The translations under genes and the position numbers were made by a program. From NCBI GenBank assembly GCA_964439595.1, contig CAYTOK010000011.1, positions 1 through 64,000 of the forward strand: a stretch of 64,000 nt of DNA, in the 5' to 3' direction. The stretch's first letter is position 1. Each line of letters begins with the position of its first letter. Shown one piece after another: positions 9,343-17,476 of the stretch. A model generated the notes under the pieces. It was not told where the DNA came from, did no database searches, and saw only the letters and a list, made by a program, of their open reading frames with translations. Source of the DNA: CAIJXB01 sp964439595. GTDB lineage: Bacteria; Chlamydiota; Chlamydiia; Chlamydiales; Rhabdochlamydiaceae.

Positions 9343-10692
9343 ATCAATCATTTCTTCCAATTTCTTACTGCACTCGACGCATTTTTCTGGACTAACCTAG
9401 CCTTTGCACTTATTCTAGGCACAGGCATCTTTTTATCTTTTCGCCTTCGTTTTTCACAAATACTTGCCATCCCCACTTTTTGCAAAACCTTCGTTCGATT
9501 CCTAAAACATCCGGATAAGGAAGAAAAGGGAATCCACCCTATTCAAACGTTCTGCGCTACAATGACTGGAATGTTTGGCGTTGGAAACATTGTCGGAATC
9601 GTTGTAGCCCTACAAATTGGAGGGCCAGGAGCCCTTTTTTGGGTTTGGGTAGCTGCTTTTTTTGGGTCAATTATCAAATATGCAGAAATCTACCTAGCTC
9701 TTAAATACCGCATAGCCAACAATAAAGGAGGCTATGATGGAGGCTGTTTTTATTTTTTAAAAACCTCTTTTAAGAACACGTGGATTCCTCTTTTAGTTGC
9801 CTGCCTCTTTTGTATTTATGGAACCGATGTCTACCAGTTCAATGTTTTAACCGATTGTCTATCTAACAGCCTAGACATTCACCCAGCCATTATCACTCCA
9901 TGCCTGCTAGGACTCATCTTATTTGGAGGCCTTAGTGGAATGAAAAACGTAGCAAAAGCCTGCAGCTTTATCATGCCATTTTTTTTAATTATCTATACCT
10001 CCATGAGTCTCTGGATTATTTCTCAGGAATATCTGCTGCTTCCATCTCTTTTCAGCACCGTATTGAAATCTGCATTTCAAGGGCATGCAGCACTCGGAGG
10101 ATTTGCAGGAAGCTCCTTTTTTCTAGCCTTACAACATGGGACAGCGCGCGTAGCCTACTCCTCCGATATCGGCGTTGGCTATGCTGCCATCGTCCAAAGT
10201 GAATCCAAGGTAGCCCACCCAGAAAAACAAGCAGGACTAGCGGTTTTGGGAGTATTTATTGATAACTTAATCTGCACTATGAGCATCCTTTTAGTCCTGA
10301 TTTCAGGGCTATGGACAGCTTCTCCTCAGATAGCCACCTCAGAATTAGTCCAAAACTCCCTAGCGCTCTACTTTCCCTACATGTCAGTGTTTATGCCCAT
10401 TTTTCTTCTCATTACCGGCTACACGACACTTACAGCCTATTTTTGTGCAGGTCTTAAATGCGCCAGGTTTATAGGCCCCCGTTTAGGAAAAAAAGTGTAT
10501 ATCCTATACGCTATCGGGGCATTTCTCTTTTTTTCTTTCTTTGATCAATCCACTGCCCTTCTTATGATGTCCATTTCAGGATCTCTTCTTCTTATTATTA
10601 ACCTCCTAGGCATCTTAAAGTTGCACAAACAAATCCCGACACCACTTCCTCAAAAAAACCTTAAAAGCATCCCTTCAAAAGTTTCTTTATAA
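9343..10692 (+). CDS. Sodium:alanine symporter family (AGCS) transporter with apparent ATC start
   Basis: A multi-helix symporter of the AGCS family, which imports alanine or glycine with sodium. The family core is clear (GMFGVGNIVGIVVALQIGGPGA and KYAEIYLALKYR). The conserved N-terminus (LDAFFWTNLAFALILGTGIFLSFRLRF...) is encoded upstream of the first in-frame ATG at 9562. Between the preceding stop (9319-9321) and that ATG there is no in-frame ATG, GTG, TTG or CTG. An AGGA at 9334-9337 lies five bases before ATC at 9343, the same layout as the AGGA-AACCC-TTG start of the gene before it, so I place the start there (449 residues, usual family length). Alternatives are a mutated start, or a shortened protein from 9562 that lacks the first helices. 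The family is certain; the start is not. Confidence 0.8.
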   Translation: MNHFFQFLTALDAFFWTNLAFALILGTGIFLSFRLRFSQILAIPTFCKTFVRFLKHPDKEEKGIHPIQTFCATMTGMFGVGNIVGIVVALQIGGPGALFWVWVAAFFGSIIKYAEIYLALKYRIANNKGGYDGGCFYFLKTSFKNTWIPLLVACLFCIYGTDVYQFNVLTDCLSNSLDIHPAIITPCLLGLILFGGLSGMKNVAKACSFIMPFFLIIYTSMSLWIISQEYLLLPSLFSTVLKSAFQGHAALGGFAGSSFFLALQHGTARVAYSSDIGVGYAAIVQSESKVAHPEKQAGLAVLGVFIDNLICTMSILLVLISGLWTASPQIATSELVQNSLALYFPYMSVFMPIFLLITGYTTLTAYFCAGLKCARFIGPRLGKKVYILYAIGAFLFFSFFDQSTALLMMSISGSLLLIINLLGILKLHKQIPTPLPQKNLKSIPSKVSL

Positions 10693-10740
10693 CAAAAACC
10701 AAAAGTTAAATTAAAACCATCCTTAAGTAAATAAAAATAA

Positions 10741-10770
10741 TTGATTTTATAAAAAAAGACGTGATAGAAT
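10741..10770 (+). promoter_or_regulatory. Sigma70-type promoter of Inc-like gene 1
   Basis: TTGATT (10741-10746) and TAGAAT (10765-10770) are separated by 18 bases. The -35 and adjoining AT-rich spacer match those of three other genes of this family, which supports a real promoter. Confidence 0.7.
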
Positions 10771-10803
10771 AAGTATATCAGATCTTTTACAAAAGACAAA
10801 AAA

Positions 10804-11868
10804 ATGAGTATACCACTCCCAAAAATACACGGACAAGCTACCCAAACTAGCATACCACTTCAAACCGACACTCCCAAAGTACAAATAATTAGTCTTATAG
10901 CTCTTGGCATTCTATCTAGCGCTGTCGCCGTTTACGCAGCAAATTTCCTTGTAGCACTTCCTATAACAGTCGTGGCTCTCACTGCTACCTCGGGTCTTGT
11001 ATCTCTAGTCTCCTTCATTGCTGCTATTTACATAGGATTTATATCACCTAAAAAAATGCTAAATAACAAGCTCGAAGAAGAGCTTAAAAACATAGAAAGC
11101 TGGTACAATGAAGCTAAAAAATCAATAGAAGATCACTATAGTGCAGAAATACAAAACATCATAACGTCTAACACAGATCTCTTCGGAAAGAAAAAAATAG
11201 AAATAGAAAATTTATTTGAAGAAAGCCCAACTCTCAAAAACTTTAAAGAGGCAAAAGTCGGTCTAGAAGAAATCAAACATCTTTTACAAATAAACTTACA
11301 AGAGCTCGAGCAGATAACAGAAAAAATTGAATCCTTACAAAAGGTTAAAGAAAAAGAACAAGACCTCCAAGCAGCAGAAAAAGGACTAAGCACTCTCCTA
11401 ATAGAAAAAAAGGACTGTCTTGTACAAACAAGAAAACTAAAAGCCTTAACAGACCAAGCGACACAAGGATTTGCCCCTAGTCGTAAAGATAATAGAGAAG
11501 CAATGATTGCTGGACTAGAAAAAACAATACAAGATCTTGAAAGGGAAAAAGCACCAATAACTACTCTTATAAAATCACTAGAGGAACTCCCAACCCTACA
11601 GGCAAAAACCCTGCAATTGATAGCCAATATAAAAAGGCTTGAAGAGGAACAAAACTCCGCTATGCACGCGTATTCTAAACTTGAATCTGCTTATGCATCT
11701 GAAGCACGTGAACTACAGACCTCGATAAAAAAACTCCAAAAAATGGCCCATGAAGACTCTCGAATAACTATAGAATATGCGGAAAAGCGCTTAAAAAATG
11801 CTCTCCATGAGTTATCCCAAAAAAAACAAAAAACTATAGAAAATGCTAAAATAAGCCTTATGATCTAA
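10804..11868 (+). CDS. Inc-like inclusion membrane protein candidate 1
   Basis: A 354-residue protein with a short polar N-terminus, a bilobed hydrophobic region (about residues 26-76, containing YAANFLVALP and SLVSFIAA) and a long, charged coiled coil to the end. This is the signature architecture of chlamydial inclusion membrane proteins, which type III secretion inserts into the host vacuole membrane. It is the first of five paralogues lying just upstream of the type III secretion operon. The region before the ATG (TTTTACAAAAGAC) matches the TTTTACAGGAGA of paralogues 2 and 3 but with the Shine-Dalgarno core lost, so translation may be weak. Inc assignment rests on architecture and context only. 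Confidence 0.75.
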   Translation: MSIPLPKIHGQATQTSIPLQTDTPKVQIISLIALGILSSAVAVYAANFLVALPITVVALTATSGLVSLVSFIAAIYIGFISPKKMLNNKLEEELKNIESWYNEAKKSIEDHYSAEIQNIITSNTDLFGKKKIEIENLFEESPTLKNFKEAKVGLEEIKHLLQINLQELEQITEKIESLQKVKEKEQDLQAAEKGLSTLLIEKKDCLVQTRKLKALTDQATQGFAPSRKDNREAMIAGLEKTIQDLEREKAPITTLIKSLEELPTLQAKTLQLIANIKRLEEEQNSAMHAYSKLESAYASEARELQTSIKKLQKMAHEDSRITIEYAEKRLKNALHELSQKKQKTIENAKISLMI

Positions 11869-12014
11869 AGGAAAATGCTGTCGCCTTGCGGTCAACACAC
11901 TAATTATCTAAGAGTTACATAAAACACAGACAGCCTTCATCTTAACGACTAAATTCCACTCATATCAAATATCCAAACTTAAATTAATATTCAATTAAAA
12001 ATAAAATAATTTAA

Positions 12015-12044
12015 TTGATTTTATTAAAAAAAATACGCTATAAT
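12015..12044 (+). promoter_or_regulatory. Sigma70-type promoter of Inc-like gene 2
   Basis: TTGATT (12015-12020), an 18-base spacer and a perfect TATAAT (12039-12044), about 32 bases before the ATG. It shares the TTGATTTTATTAAAAA core with the promoter of Inc-like gene 3. Confidence 0.8.
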
Positions 12045-12076
12045 TAAGATATTAAATATTTTACAGGAGATTAAAA

Positions 12077-14071
12077 ATGGATATTCAAGCCAAACAAAGC
12101 ACGCCCTATCCCTTGCCTAATACACCGCCTAAGCCTTGCTTTACTGCAAGATCTGGGGTAATCAGTTTACTCGCTCTTGGTATCCTATCCGGTGCTGTCG
12201 CCATTTATGCAGCAAATTTCCTTGTAGCGCTTCCTCTCACAATTGTCACTCTCACAATTGGCTCAGGCGTTGTATCCCTAGTCTCCTTTATTGCTGCCGG
12301 TTGTCTTGGACTATGTAACAAAGAGAATGTTTCCCCGCATAGAGAAGTTGAAAATCTTACACCAAGCGCTCCTTTGGCTATCGACCTAGAGCCTGTCATG
12401 GCCTCTGCTCACATTGAAACTCTAGACCAGCTCGTAACTCGACTACAGTCAGGGGGATTCTCTTTTGCTTCCTGTAACAAAGAATACATCCTAAAAATAA
12501 AGCAAGATCTCGCAGCAAGCGGTCAAGAGGAAATTTTATTCCAGGCAGCTCTAAAAGATCCTTCGATGGGAATTCTCAGATTCAAAGATCTTGGTCTTTA
12601 TGAAGAGACAAAAAAAGCTACAATCCTAGAAGCGCAAATAGAGCATTTAACTAGTAACCCACTAGATTTTTTCTCATTTTTTGCAAGAAACCGAGGTTCA
12701 TCCTTAGAGGATCACCGCATCAAAGATGCTTTCTGTAAACTTCCTTACCGTGAGATATTCCTTAACCCTAATATAGCACTCCTCCCAGGAGATTTTATAG
12801 GTGCTTTCAAAGGTTGGGTAAATGTACAAGTCCACGGGTTATCCTTTTCTCAATTCATACAATTTCATAGAACCCCCGAAGCCCTTACCTTATTAACTAA
12901 AGAAAATGCTCTCTTATATAGAGCAGGGTTTCTAGAAGCCATTTCTGCTAAAAAGATGGAAGTGCTTAATCAACCCGTTTTGGATTTCATCAAAGATCCA
13001 TTACCTTCTTTAGCAGCCGGAATGTGGTTATTAGAAGATAACTCACAAATGTTGGAAACTCTTAGAGGTCTCCAAGTAGACCTGCAAGCAAAGCATCGCC
13101 AAATGCTATTAAAAAAATTCAAACTAGAAACTCTTAGCCAAGAGTTTACAACAATATGCAGAAACCACGCAGAGCTAAGCGACAACCTCAAAACATCACT
13201 TCAATACGTAGAAGATCGCTTTACTGGAGAAGAACTCCATCTCAGAAAATCTTCTCAAGATGGAGAAACGCAGATGCAGTTACTCTATCAAGAACAGTTA
13301 GCACAAGACAACGCTGCATTTGAAGCAAAACCTGCTGTTAAAAATTTTAGAGAAGCAGAAAATAACTTAAAGCAACTTGAAGACGACTTAAAAAGTACGT
13401 GCAAAGAACTAGAAACCACAAAAGCCCAAATCCTAAAACTAGAAGGGGAAATGCGTCAAATAGAAGCTAAACTAGGAACACTGAAGGCAGCAAAAGACAG
13501 CCGAGAAAGTCGCATAGAAGAGCAAAGAGCGATTATCTCAAGAGAAACAAGCAAAAAAGAAGAAGAGAAAAAAGCGACAAAAGGTTTTGCATCAGCTTCT
13601 AGCATCTTAAGCCATAGCCATACAGCAAGTAGCGAAATTAAGAAAGCAGAAGGCACAATACGAGCTATTGAAAAGGAAGAAGCACAAATAGAGGCACTTG
13701 CTGCAGAACTTGCCCGTTTGTTGCAGGAATTATCAATAGAATCGCAGAAAACAACAGAATTAACATGCAGAAAAGAACGACTTGAGATAGAAATAACCTC
13801 TGCTACAAATAGAAAAGAAGAGAAAACAGGGGCTTATTTAGCTGAAAAATCTACATTCGATAACAAAATACAAGCAAAGACTCAAAAGCTCACTAAAGCT
13901 ATAGCCCTTCAAAAGCAAGAGCTGGATAAAAAGCTCGCTGCTTTATCAAAAGAGAAAACACGTCATACCAACTCTACCAAAACCGATAGCATACAAGATT
14001 GTACAAAAACCATATGGCATCAGTTAAATACAGTTTTCATTCCAGCGTACAATGCTTTATTTAGCAGCTAG
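12077..14071 (+). CDS. Inc-like inclusion membrane protein candidate 2 (long coiled coil)
   Basis: At 664 residues this is the largest of the five paralogues. A polar, proline-rich N-terminus leads to the bilobed hydrophobic domain (about residues 30-78, YAANFLVALP...SLVSFIAA). A globular middle follows (about 100-340), then a heptad-rich coiled coil (about 365-640), and finally the tail FIPAYNALFSS. The middle segment around AGMWLLEDNSQ and the tail recur in Inc-like gene 5. It is preceded by ACAGGAGA and a strong promoter and followed by a clear terminator, so it is a single-gene unit. Likely exported by the neighbouring type III system; host target unknown. Confidence 0.78.
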   Translation: MDIQAKQSTPYPLPNTPPKPCFTARSGVISLLALGILSGAVAIYAANFLVALPLTIVTLTIGSGVVSLVSFIAAGCLGLCNKENVSPHREVENLTPSAPLAIDLEPVMASAHIETLDQLVTRLQSGGFSFASCNKEYILKIKQDLAASGQEEILFQAALKDPSMGILRFKDLGLYEETKKATILEAQIEHLTSNPLDFFSFFARNRGSSLEDHRIKDAFCKLPYREIFLNPNIALLPGDFIGAFKGWVNVQVHGLSFSQFIQFHRTPEALTLLTKENALLYRAGFLEAISAKKMEVLNQPVLDFIKDPLPSLAAGMWLLEDNSQMLETLRGLQVDLQAKHRQMLLKKFKLETLSQEFTTICRNHAELSDNLKTSLQYVEDRFTGEELHLRKSSQDGETQMQLLYQEQLAQDNAAFEAKPAVKNFREAENNLKQLEDDLKSTCKELETTKAQILKLEGEMRQIEAKLGTLKAAKDSRESRIEEQRAIISRETSKKEEEKKATKGFASASSILSHSHTASSEIKKAEGTIRAIEKEEAQIEALAAELARLLQELSIESQKTTELTCRKERLEIEITSATNRKEEKTGAYLAEKSTFDNKIQAKTQKLTKAIALQKQELDKKLAALSKEKTRHTNSTKTDSIQDCTKTIWHQLNTVFIPAYNALFSS

Positions 14072-14086
14072 TATATGACACCCAAC

Positions 14087-14120
14087 TAAACCCTCTCTTT
14101 TTTAGAAAAGAGAGGGTTTA
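14087..14120 (+). terminator. Rho-independent terminator after Inc-like gene 2
   Basis: A perfect 15-base stem (arms 14087-14101 and 14106-14120, core ACCCTCTCTTT) with a TTAG loop, 16 bases after the stop codon. The stem itself supplies U-rich sequence. Confidence 0.85.
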
Positions 14121-14196
14121 GGCTATCTTTCTTTTAAATCCAGCTGTTTTTAGAATACATATAATTTAATATTAAAATTAAAATAAAAGAAACTAA

Positions 14197-14224
14197 TTGA
14201 TTTTATTAAAAAACGTGTTATACT
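14197..14224 (+). promoter_or_regulatory. Promoter of Inc-like genes 3 and 4
   Basis: TTGATT (14197-14202) and TATACT (14219-14224), with a 16-base spacer that repeats the TTATTAAAAAA run of the gene 2 promoter. It is followed by TTTTACAGGAGA before the ATG. Confidence 0.65.
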
Positions 14225-14256
14225 AATAGTATCAAACATTTTACAGGAGACCAGAA

Positions 14257-15033
14257 ATGAATATTCACCTAAATCCAATAGCCCCATCTATACAAGCCCC
14301 CGTCCCACCTCAAACTTATACCTCTAAAGCTACATTAATCAGTTTAATAGCTCTTGGCGTTATTTCCTGTGCCGCTGTTATCCATGCAGCCCCTTTTCTT
14401 GCAGGAGCTCATATAACGGTCCTTACAGTCAAAATCTTAAGCAGCATACTTCCTCTTATTTCTTTTGTTGCTGCTGCTATTCTTTATACAAGAGCCGCTT
14501 CTCAGGCTAAAGAAGCCACTTTACAAGAAAAAAAACTTAGTCTCGAAAGGAATTTCCTTTCTGACAAAGCAGAAATTAACGAAGAATTAATAAAATACTT
14601 AAAAATAGTCAAAGAAGAATTTGAAAATGAGCCCGATGTAATTGCCTACAAAGAAACCTCCAAATTTTTGCAAAATCTAGAGAATGTTCTTACACGAGGA
14701 AAAGACCTTTCCAAGCAAAAAGCAAGCCTTGAAGAAAAGCTAAAAACATCCGATCTAACACCAGACCAAAAAACTAGTCTTTTAAAAGAAATTCGCCTTC
14801 TAACTGGACGCATAAACCAAGAGGGAATAACTTTGCAAGGAACTACTAAAAAAAATACCCAAAAGGAAAAAGAAACATTAGAGAAACTCACAACTACCTA
14901 TAATAAACTAAAACAACTAGCAGATGCGTTAAGTTTAGATAGAGCAGCAAAAGCAAATAAAGCTATTATTGAACTTGAGCAGAAATACCATAAAGCACTT
15001 TCAGAACTAGAGCAAACAGGGTTAGCAGTATGA
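14257..15033 (+). CDS. Inc-like inclusion membrane protein candidate 3
   Basis: A 258-residue paralogue with the bilobed hydrophobic domain (about residues 24-75) in the variant form HAAPFLAGAH...LISFVAAAIL, followed by a charged coiled coil. It pairs closely with the next gene: both share APFLAGAH and the stretch LKIV(K/Q)E(E/A)FE. Its stop overlaps the start of gene 4 in ATGA, so the two are probably translated together and may form a complex. A good Shine-Dalgarno (ACAGGAGA) precedes the ATG. Confidence 0.75.
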   Translation: MNIHLNPIAPSIQAPVPPQTYTSKATLISLIALGVISCAAVIHAAPFLAGAHITVLTVKILSSILPLISFVAAAILYTRAASQAKEATLQEKKLSLERNFLSDKAEINEELIKYLKIVKEEFENEPDVIAYKETSKFLQNLENVLTRGKDLSKQKASLEEKLKTSDLTPDQKTSLLKEIRLLTGRINQEGITLQGTTKKNTQKEKETLEKLTTTYNKLKQLADALSLDRAAKANKAIIELEQKYHKALSELEQTGLAV

Positions 15034-15593
15034 ATATCCCAGCTACTCGAAGGATACAAGAAGAAGCTGCTAATAGAGCTCCCCAAGTCTGGGGGACTCC
15101 AAGATCAAAAATAATCAGCTTACTAGCTCTTGGCACTCTCTCCTGCGTCGGCATTATCTATGCAGCCCCTTTCCTTGCAGGAGCACATACAACCATCCTT
15201 GCAGTCAAAATTTTAAGTAGTACTCTGTCTCTTATTTCTTTTATTGCCGCCGCCATTCTTTATGCAAAACATCAAGCTCAGGAAGAAATCCCAGAAGATG
15301 CAAAGGTTACTCTAGAAAGAGTATTTCAAAAAGAAGCCGAAGCAATTCAAACACAGCTAACACAAGACTTAAAAATAGTCCAAGAAGCCTTTGAAAAAAA
15401 TCCACTTGTAGTTGCCTATAAAAAAACTAAAATAGACCTAAAACAAGAACCTGAGATAAAAAGCGATGCTCTTAAAGAGCTTGAAAAAAAACTATCAACC
15501 TGCAAAGTCAATTTAAATGCCCAAGCAAGTAGATCTATCGCTGAACTAAGGCGTAGGCATAAGCAAGCCCTAAATCAACAAAATATTACATAA
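15030..15593 (+). CDS. Inc-like inclusion membrane protein candidate 4
   Basis: The smallest paralogue (187 residues), with the bilobed hydrophobic domain (about residues 25-77, YAAPFLAGAH...LISFIAAAIL) and a short basic and acidic helical tail. Its ATG overlaps the stop of gene 3 (ATGA), so it has no promoter of its own and depends on translational coupling. It is the nearest relative of gene 3 in the cluster and looks like a tandem duplicate with a shortened coiled coil. Confidence 0.73.
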   Translation: MNIPATRRIQEEAANRAPQVWGTPRSKIISLLALGTLSCVGIIYAAPFLAGAHTTILAVKILSSTLSLISFIAAAILYAKHQAQEEIPEDAKVTLERVFQKEAEAIQTQLTQDLKIVQEAFEKNPLVVAYKKTKIDLKQEPEIKSDALKELEKKLSTCKVNLNAQASRSIAELRRRHKQALNQQNIT

Positions 15594-15749
15594 TATTTCG
15601 CGGAGTTAGGGACCAAGTTTTCCAAAGCAAATCTGTTTGTTCCTGGGATTTTTCTTTTCCCTTTCCAGTACAATTTCTCAACTGAATATACATAATTAAT
15701 CCCGCTCTTTTTGTTTTTACAATAGCTTAATTTAGATATATTTCTCCTC

Positions 15750-15784
15750 AAACATAGTTGTAATCAGTTATTGAAACTATGTTT
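15750..15784. repeat. Inverted repeat upstream of terminator
   Basis: AAACATAGTT (15750-15759) is inverted as AACTATGTTT (15775-15784) around a 15-base loop. It may fold in the transcript of Inc-like genes 3-4 or bind a regulator; the role is unknown. Confidence 0.45.
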
Positions 15785-15793
15785 CAACAAAAA

Positions 15794-15824
15794 AAATAAG
15801 CTATTTTTAGAAAATGGCTTATTT
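15794..15824 (+). terminator. Terminator downstream of Inc-like genes 3-4
   Basis: A stem of about 14 bases (AAATAAGC.ATTTT against AAAAT.GCTTATTT, one mismatch) with a 3-base loop, ending in a T run. It lies 200 bases after gene 4. Confidence 0.7.
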
Positions 15825-15957
15825 TTAATGGGTTATGCATTTAAAGCACTTGAACCGGTTATGTTTTTCAAAAATTCAGGATAAAACCTTAAACTAAAAA
15901 ACTTTGAGGCATACAACCTTATACACTTAATAAACAAATTAAACTTCAATAAATTAA

Positions 15958-15987
15958 TTGATTTAGAAAAGGCAAATATGATATAAT
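15958..15987 (+). promoter_or_regulatory. Promoter of Inc-like gene 5
   Basis: TTGATT (15958-15963), an 18-base spacer and a perfect TATAAT (15982-15987), about 31 bases before the ATG; AAGGAG follows as ribosome binding site. Confidence 0.8.
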
Positions 15988-16018
15988 TACATTATTAATT
16001 ACAATAAGGAGCGTTTAA

Positions 16019-17233
16019 ATGAACATTACAAAAACTCCAAACTCCCTATCTATGGGAGAGAGCCCCCTACTTAAAGGCCGCCCTAATCCTAAAACACAAA
16101 TAACCAATTTAGTAGCACTTGCTATCCTTTCCGGTGCCGTTGCTTTTTATGCAGCGAATTTTCTTGTAGCACTCCCTTTAACAGTTATTACTTTAACTGT
16201 CTGCGGCGGTTCCATCTCACTAGTCTCTTCTATTGCTGCTGCCTCCTTAAAGTTATGTAATGAAGAAATAAAAATTCTGCAATCGCCAAAATACAAAGAC
16301 GCTCCCTTATCGAAATTCCCCAAGTTTCCGAAAAACTCTACGGGTAGCAACTTAACTCCAGAAAATGTAGAAATCCATAAAATACAGATTCTAGAAGCCG
16401 TTTCCGCTAAAGCGATGACAGACATTGAAGAACCGGATATTGATACTTTTATCGCGGATCCCTTCAACTCCTTGCGTAGTGGGATGTGGCTATTAGAAGG
16501 CGAAAGTCAAATTATAAGCGCTCTTGAAAGACTCAGATTAGGAGTAGGGCAAGAGCAGCAGCCTCTAGTAAAAGTTTTCGGACTAGAGTCACTTAGCCAA
16601 GAATTTAGAGAGATATTCTCACACTACAAAAAATGCTATACAAAGATCACTGAAACTATTGAAGAGATCCAAGCGCAAAAATCGAAAACGACGGAAGGGT
16701 TAAAAAAAGAGACTGAAACACAAAAAAAAGAATACGAATCTCAACTACAACGACAGATAGAAGCGGCTTATGCCTTTTATACAAAGCCACGTCAAATTCC
16801 AGGTTTTAGAAGAGAAAATACGTTAAAACCCGTTGAAGATCTTTTAAAGCTCGATTTAGAGATTCTATCTATAGAGAGAAAAATGGCCACCCTCCAACAC
16901 GAAGAACCTGAAGCAACCCAAGCACTCAAAGAACTACACCTACTTAAAGAAAAGGCCCTCGAAATAAAAATAAACATGCCCCCTGTTGCTGCAAAACTAT
17001 ATGAATCTGCACAGTCTAATTTAACCAAAGAGATAGAGCGATATATAAAGACCTGCACTGATAAAATGGACAAATACCAAAAGCTTCTAGAAAGCGCCCT
17101 TTTTGCTTGTGAACAGGAGACTGAAAGTCTTATTTACTCTGCTAAACAGGAGGGTAAAGCGGATTTAGTAAGGCTCTTTGAGAAGTTAAATACAGATTTC
17201 ATCCCACAATACAACGCTTTATTTAGCAGCTAA
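16019..17233 (+). CDS. Inc-like inclusion membrane protein candidate 5
   Basis: A 404-residue paralogue with the bilobed hydrophobic domain (about residues 28-80, YAANFLVALP), a polar linker and a coiled coil. From about residue 125 it follows gene 2: SGMWLLEGESQ here against AGMWLLEDNSQ, then LESLSQEFREI against LETLSQEFTTI, and the identical tail NALFSS. It therefore looks like gene 2 with much of the middle and part of the coiled coil removed. It lies 240 bases upstream of sctJ on the same strand, under its own promoter. Confidence 0.77.
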   Translation: MNITKTPNSLSMGESPLLKGRPNPKTQITNLVALAILSGAVAFYAANFLVALPLTVITLTVCGGSISLVSSIAAASLKLCNEEIKILQSPKYKDAPLSKFPKFPKNSTGSNLTPENVEIHKIQILEAVSAKAMTDIEEPDIDTFIADPFNSLRSGMWLLEGESQIISALERLRLGVGQEQQPLVKVFGLESLSQEFREIFSHYKKCYTKITETIEEIQAQKSKTTEGLKKETETQKKEYESQLQRQIEAAYAFYTKPRQIPGFRRENTLKPVEDLLKLDLEILSIERKMATLQHEEPEATQALKELHLLKEKALEIKINMPPVAAKLYESAQSNLTKEIERYIKTCTDKMDKYQKLLESALFACEQETESLIYSAKQEGKADLVRLFEKLNTDFIPQYNALFSS

Positions 17234-17476
17234 CTTTATAGAAAAAAACCATTCTATCCAACAGAGCTTCTTTAAAAACCTCTAAGAAGCTCCTATCCCA
17301 TAAAAAACTATTTTTCCAAAGACACTGCTTTAAAAAAAAGCATCAAAAATTAAAAAAGTTACTAGAAAATACCCTATTGCTATATAAGCAAATTAAGAGA
17401 TAGCTCGACAGATTATAGCTTAGCAGGTACAGTTATAGGGCAATAGACAAGAAATCCTAAACCATAGTGAAAATAT

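Larger units (their letters stand above)
15594..15957 (+). other. Intergenic stretch between Inc-like genes 4 and 5
   Basis: About 420 bases separate genes 4 and 5 up to the ATG at 16019. I see no coding frame. It holds two inverted repeats, a loose one at 15750-15784 and a strong terminator at 15794-15824. The promoter of gene 5 begins at 15958. Confidence 0.6.

Noticed and set aside
9562..10692. Symporter starting at the first ATG
   Set aside because: This would remove conserved N-terminal helices that are clearly encoded upstream in the same frame, so I extended the gene.
11136..11627. Long open frame opposite Inc-like gene 1
   Set aside because: It mirrors the low-complexity, lysine/glutamate-rich coiled coil of the real gene and has no start signal or family features.
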